Positions 60,741-64,000 of a stretch of DNA of 64,000 nt are shown here, piece after piece. Numbering within the stretch: position 1 is the first letter of the stretch; each line of letters opens with the position of its first letter. This DNA is from Stropharia rugosoannulata (taxonomy: Eukaryota; Basidiomycota; Agaricomycetes; Agaricales; Strophariaceae): contig JANCIK010000010.1 in NCBI GenBank assembly GCA_028532985.1, positions 2,294,001-2,358,000 of the forward strand. Direction: 5' to 3'. The notes under the pieces are model-generated. The model saw only the letters and a list, made by a program, of their open reading frames with translations. It was not told the origin of the DNA and searched no databases. A program made the translations under genes and the position numbers.

Positions 60741-62705
60741 ATGGCTCAACAGATATTGACGGATAAGATTAAGAGAGAAATAGGTCAGGTAAGTACTCGA
60801 CACTCATATGCCGGGGTACGTCAAGCAATAGCCTTCGTTTTAGCACTTTGTTGTGGGCTTCCATGGATTCACGCCCTCGCAGAACATCAAGACACTTATC
60901 CAAGATTATCACGTCGGAAATGTCATTCTTATGAAGCGCAACATTCAAAGTAACGTTATCCCTTATCAACCGCATTATTGTAAACTAATGCAGAGTAGGC
61001 GCTAAGCAGACACGGCAACTCGTTGAGGATCTCCAGAAGCTCGCCCGTGAGGCTGGCCATCAACGGCCCCTGCTTGTTGGCATTGATCAGGAAAATGGTA
61101 TGTACAAGCCAGTCTTTGTACTAGCAAGTTGTTTATGATGTATTTGTAGGTCTCGTCTCCGCTTTCAGCTCACCTATAGCAGGGGCAACTTTGTATGTAC
61201 CAAATGGACTTGAATCAAATTCTAACTCAATATGTATGCGCATATAGTCCGGGGGCGATGGCTCTAGCAGCCACTGGGTCTACAGAACTTGCTGAACGCG
61301 TCACAAATGCATCAGCTACTGAGTTGAAGATGGTTGGCATCAACTGGGTCTATAGCCCTGTTGCTGATGTGAATACTGATTCAAGAAATCCTGTTATTGG
61401 TAAGAGCGTCAACATAACCCAAATATATGCGCTAAAATATACCTGTGCAGGTGTGCGATCTTTCGGGGACGGTAAGAATGATTGTTTGATGCATAGTGTG
61501 CGCGCTTAACTAAGTATCATCATGTAGATCCAAACAAAGTGGCTATGTTTGCTGCTGCGGTGACACAAGGCGCGATGTCTGCGGGTGTTGCACCGACCGC
61601 AAAACACTTTCCTGGGCATGGTGATACACACGTGGACTCGCATCTGGCGCTGCCGCGCATCGAGAAGACGAAAGTGCAGATCGAGAAGGAGGAGCTGGTC
61701 CCCTTCCAGGCGCTCGTCGCTGCTGGGATCCCAAGTGTGATGACAGGTCATATGGCGCTGCCGCTAGTCACGGGAGACGACACGCCATGCTCGCTGTCGA
61801 GGCTGATTACGACAGGGATCCTGAGAGACGAGATGGGTTTCCAGGGAGTGGTGGTGACCGACTGTCTAGAGATGGATGCAATTGCTGAAGGGCCAGGGGT
61901 GAGTGAGGGCGCAACGCTGGCACTTGAAGCAGGGGCGGACGTGGTGATGATATGTCACACATACGAGCGACACGTCTCCGCGATTGAGAGCGTCTATGCT
62001 GCAGTGGAGGCCGGTCGGCTGAGTGCGGCAGGTCTGGAGAGGAGCGGGGCACGGATCGAGAAGATGAAGATGCAGTTCTGCGGGAATGAGACTAGTGAGC
62101 CTTGGGAGGCTCGGTTCGCCAAGATCCATCAAGAGAGTCTGCAGCTCAGCCGCGAAGCGTATCCCCGAAGCACGACGATTCTGTGGAACGCGGGCGTGAT
62201 CCCGCTGGCGGCTGGCGATTTTGGGAAGAAACACGTCGCACTGCTGACGCCCAAGATTGAAGCTGTGAACCGGGCAGTTGATGGTGGCGATGGGACGCTA
62301 GTGGACGAGCACGGGGTGAAGAACACGGCGGGGGCGGCGTACGCAGCGCTTGGCGAGGCGCTGGCGATGCGGGCGCCGGTGAGGCACGCCGTGTTTGAGG
62401 AGGAGGGTGAAATTGACGAGGGGTTGTTTGATGGGGCGGGGTGTGTGGTCTGGGTAATGCGCAACGCGGACCTGAAAAGATGGCAACTGGAGCGCTTGGA
62501 GCGCATGAATCTGAGGGCGCGCGGCGTACCGGTGATCCTCGTCTCGAGCTGTGGGCCGTACGACCTGGCTGGGCGTGCGTCAGAGTATGCGGAGTGGACG
62601 GCGTGCGTGGCGACGTACGAGTTCACGCGCGAGGCACTGGGTGCGCTGGCGGCGGTGGCGTTTGGGGAGGCGGCGGGGACGGGACGGGTGCCTGTGCACG
62701 TCTAA
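60741..62705 (+). CDS. glycoside hydrolase family 3, NagZ-like beta-N-acetylglucosaminidase
   Basis: Exons 60741-60788, 60844-60949, 60999-61097, 61150-61192, 61248-61399, 61451-61471 and 61528-62705; 548 residues. The (beta/alpha)8 domain shows the NagZ pattern: HFVVGFHGF, GNVILMKRNI, LLVGIDQENG, FPGAMALAATG, GINWVYSPVADVN, KHFPGHGDTHVDSH (general acid/base His with Asp) and VVVTDCLEMDAI (nucleophile Asp). A C-terminal domain of about 170 residues ends in TGRVPVHV. There is no signal peptide, so the enzyme is probably cytosolic. Substrate is likely N-acetylglucosaminides from chitin or glycan turnover. Exon 6 is a 21-nt microexon coding VRSFGD. Confidence 0.9.
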
Positions 62706-62802
62706 ATCTAATCTGATAGTAGCACGTGGTGTAACTAGACACAGCCCCCCTGTTGCAGGCACATCTGCGTTTCATCAGCTTTGCTCTCGTCCACCACTGA
62801 GC

Positions 62803-64000
62803 ATGAAGCTCTTCACCCGCAAAACAAAGGGCGGCAAGCCCTCGAGGGAGTTTGCAGAGGTACGAGCGTCCTGGCCCTCTCAACGCCTAGCTCACCGTCG
62901 TCCCAGGAGGCGGCGTCCAAGCCCCCGATCGCAACGCCTTTGTACCACAAGATGGCGACCCATGGCTGGCCCCACCCCCAGCCGCCGCCACCGACGCCCC
63001 CAAAGGTCGACGAGCCCTGGGAGGTCGTTCAGCAGCCGTCCGACTCGCCCCCGCTCCCCAATCCCCACCCCCTCCAGCACTTTGCCAACGGCCCGTCTCG
63101 CACGTCGTCCTTCAACTCGGGCTCGCTCGCTCCATCCCAGCCGCTGCCCAGCCCTCTGCCGCCCCCCAGATCAGCGTCGCCAATGAGCAACATGTCCACC
63201 CCCACTAACAAGCTGATCCGCCATCACGATCGGGACCGCGACGCGCGCAAGAGACCCCCCGCCAACGCCCCTGTCGCTCTGGGCATCCTGCGCGCCCTGG
63301 ATCCGCCGCGCCCACCAGAAGGCGCCCCCCTCCAGCCATCGCACTCCGAGGAGAGGTTCTCGGAGAGCAGCCACCAGCCGTATGCCGGCCGGGAATCGCT
63401 CGACAAGACGAGGGAGAAGCGCAGTTTTTGGGGTGGTCGCGACAAGGAAAAAGAGCGCAAGGACAAGGAGACCGTGCACCGCGAACGGGAAAGGGAGCCC
63501 GCTCATGATCGCGACCGTGAGCGCGGAAGAGAGCCCCGCAGGGATGATGACAGTCAGGCCGAGCTCACCCGCATGATTGGTGAGTTTTTCCAATCCACGT
63601 CGCAAAGCCGTGTTCATTTTATTCTCAAGGCTATCTCACCGCCACCGCGTCGGAGGACTGGAGCCTGGTTCTCGAGGTTTGTGATCGTGCATCGTCCAGT
63701 GAAAACAATGCAAAAGAGGCCGTCCGAGCAATCAGACGTGAATTCAAGTGCGCATGATGCTTTCCTGCAAAAAAAAAACATTCAATTGATTTTTTGCAGA
63801 TATGGCGAACCGCCGGCACAGCTTTCCGCTGCCAGGGTATTCGAACCACTTTCTTTTCCTCCATTCGGGTTTAACTGACAATTTTACCTCCCTAGTTATG
63901 GGCAATCATGCTGCGTAATTGTTCTGATGTCTTCATATCGCAATCGAGGACGCGAAAGTTCTTGGAGACTTTAGAAGAGCTGCTCATTTCTTCGAAAACG
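62803..64000 (+). CDS. VHS-domain protein, Lsb5-like (3' end outside window)
   Basis: Exons 62803-62859, 62907-63579, 63630-63747, 63800-63836 and 63896 to the window edge. A short basic start (MKLFTRKTKGGKP) is followed by about 220 Pro- and Arg/Glu-rich residues (PPPPTPPK; long RDR and KEKERKDKE runs), probably disordered. The VHS domain follows: MIGYLTATASEDWSLVLEVCDRASSSENNAKEAVRAIRREFKYGEPPAQLSAARLWAIMLRNC... (as WSLVLEVCDRA, AVRAIRREFKYG, RLWAIMLRN), then SRTRKFLETLEELL. In yeast Lsb5 links ubiquitin, Arf3 and Las17 at endocytic sites. The GAT part would lie to the right of the window. The N-terminal extension is longer than in yeast. Confidence 0.8.

Noticed and set aside
62781..63878. 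365-codon uninterrupted frame as a single-exon gene
   Set aside because: Retains introns; the VHS domain is only read when 63580-63629 and 63748-63799 are removed, and the natural start is ATG 62803 in another frame.

Overview
The window is nuclear DNA of a basidiomycete, most likely an Agaricomycete. The evidence is the gene architecture (many introns of about 50-65 nt, several microexons, occasional GC-AG introns), the families present (HET-domain proteins with the fungal C-terminal extension, polyporopepsin-like aspartic proteases, a fungal HNH nuclease, an RGG-rich Argonaute, the CUE protein Def1, Rft1, Hri1), and a nuclear tRNA-Asp with a basidiomycete-like D arm. All calls come from reading translated exons and joining them at splice sites; exon phases were checked arithmetically for every multi-exon model. 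No database was searched.

Layout. 0-15 kb is mostly housekeeping: the 5' two thirds of an ER Hsp70 (KAR2/BiP, minus, 3' end outside the window), a polytopic membrane protein (minus), a mitochondrial-type acyl-CoA thioesterase (plus), an unassigned protein and a kinase with a C-terminal C1 zinc finger (plus). 15-19 kb holds a HET-domain gene split by a 631-bp Tc1/mariner-type element and a HET fragment. 19.3-22.7 kb is an Argonaute that lacks two of its four catalytic residues. 22.6-29.6 kb is a block bounded by a diverged inverted repeat of about 0.9-1 kb, one arm of which contains the last Argonaute exon; inside lie an HNH nuclease gene and an SR-type RNA-binding protein gene, plus MITE-like repeats. 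29.6-36.9 kb is a tandem array of three secreted aspartic proteases with identical 10-exon structures. Then follow tRNA-Asp, a RING-variant membrane E3 ligase, and a second HET pair (one pseudogene, one intact).

46-64 kb: RFT1, a tandemly duplicated and decaying region (three copies of a small membrane protein, one intact, plus a decayed copy of part of the next gene), a SAP-domain membrane protein, a small cysteine-rich surface protein, DEF1, HRI1, a GH3 NagZ-like enzyme and the 5' part of a VHS-domain gene.

The most distinctive theme is the 15-46 kb interval. It mixes HET genes (fungal cell-death and allorecognition families), Argonaute (RNA silencing) and an HNH nuclease with fresh and old transposition scars, inverted duplications and pseudogenes, next to stable housekeeping genes. 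Whether these genes cooperate cannot be told from sequence; what is visible is rapid turnover of this interval. The HET proteins also share an N-terminal region built from symmetric phase-1 exons and carrying a short motif twice, which I do not recognise.
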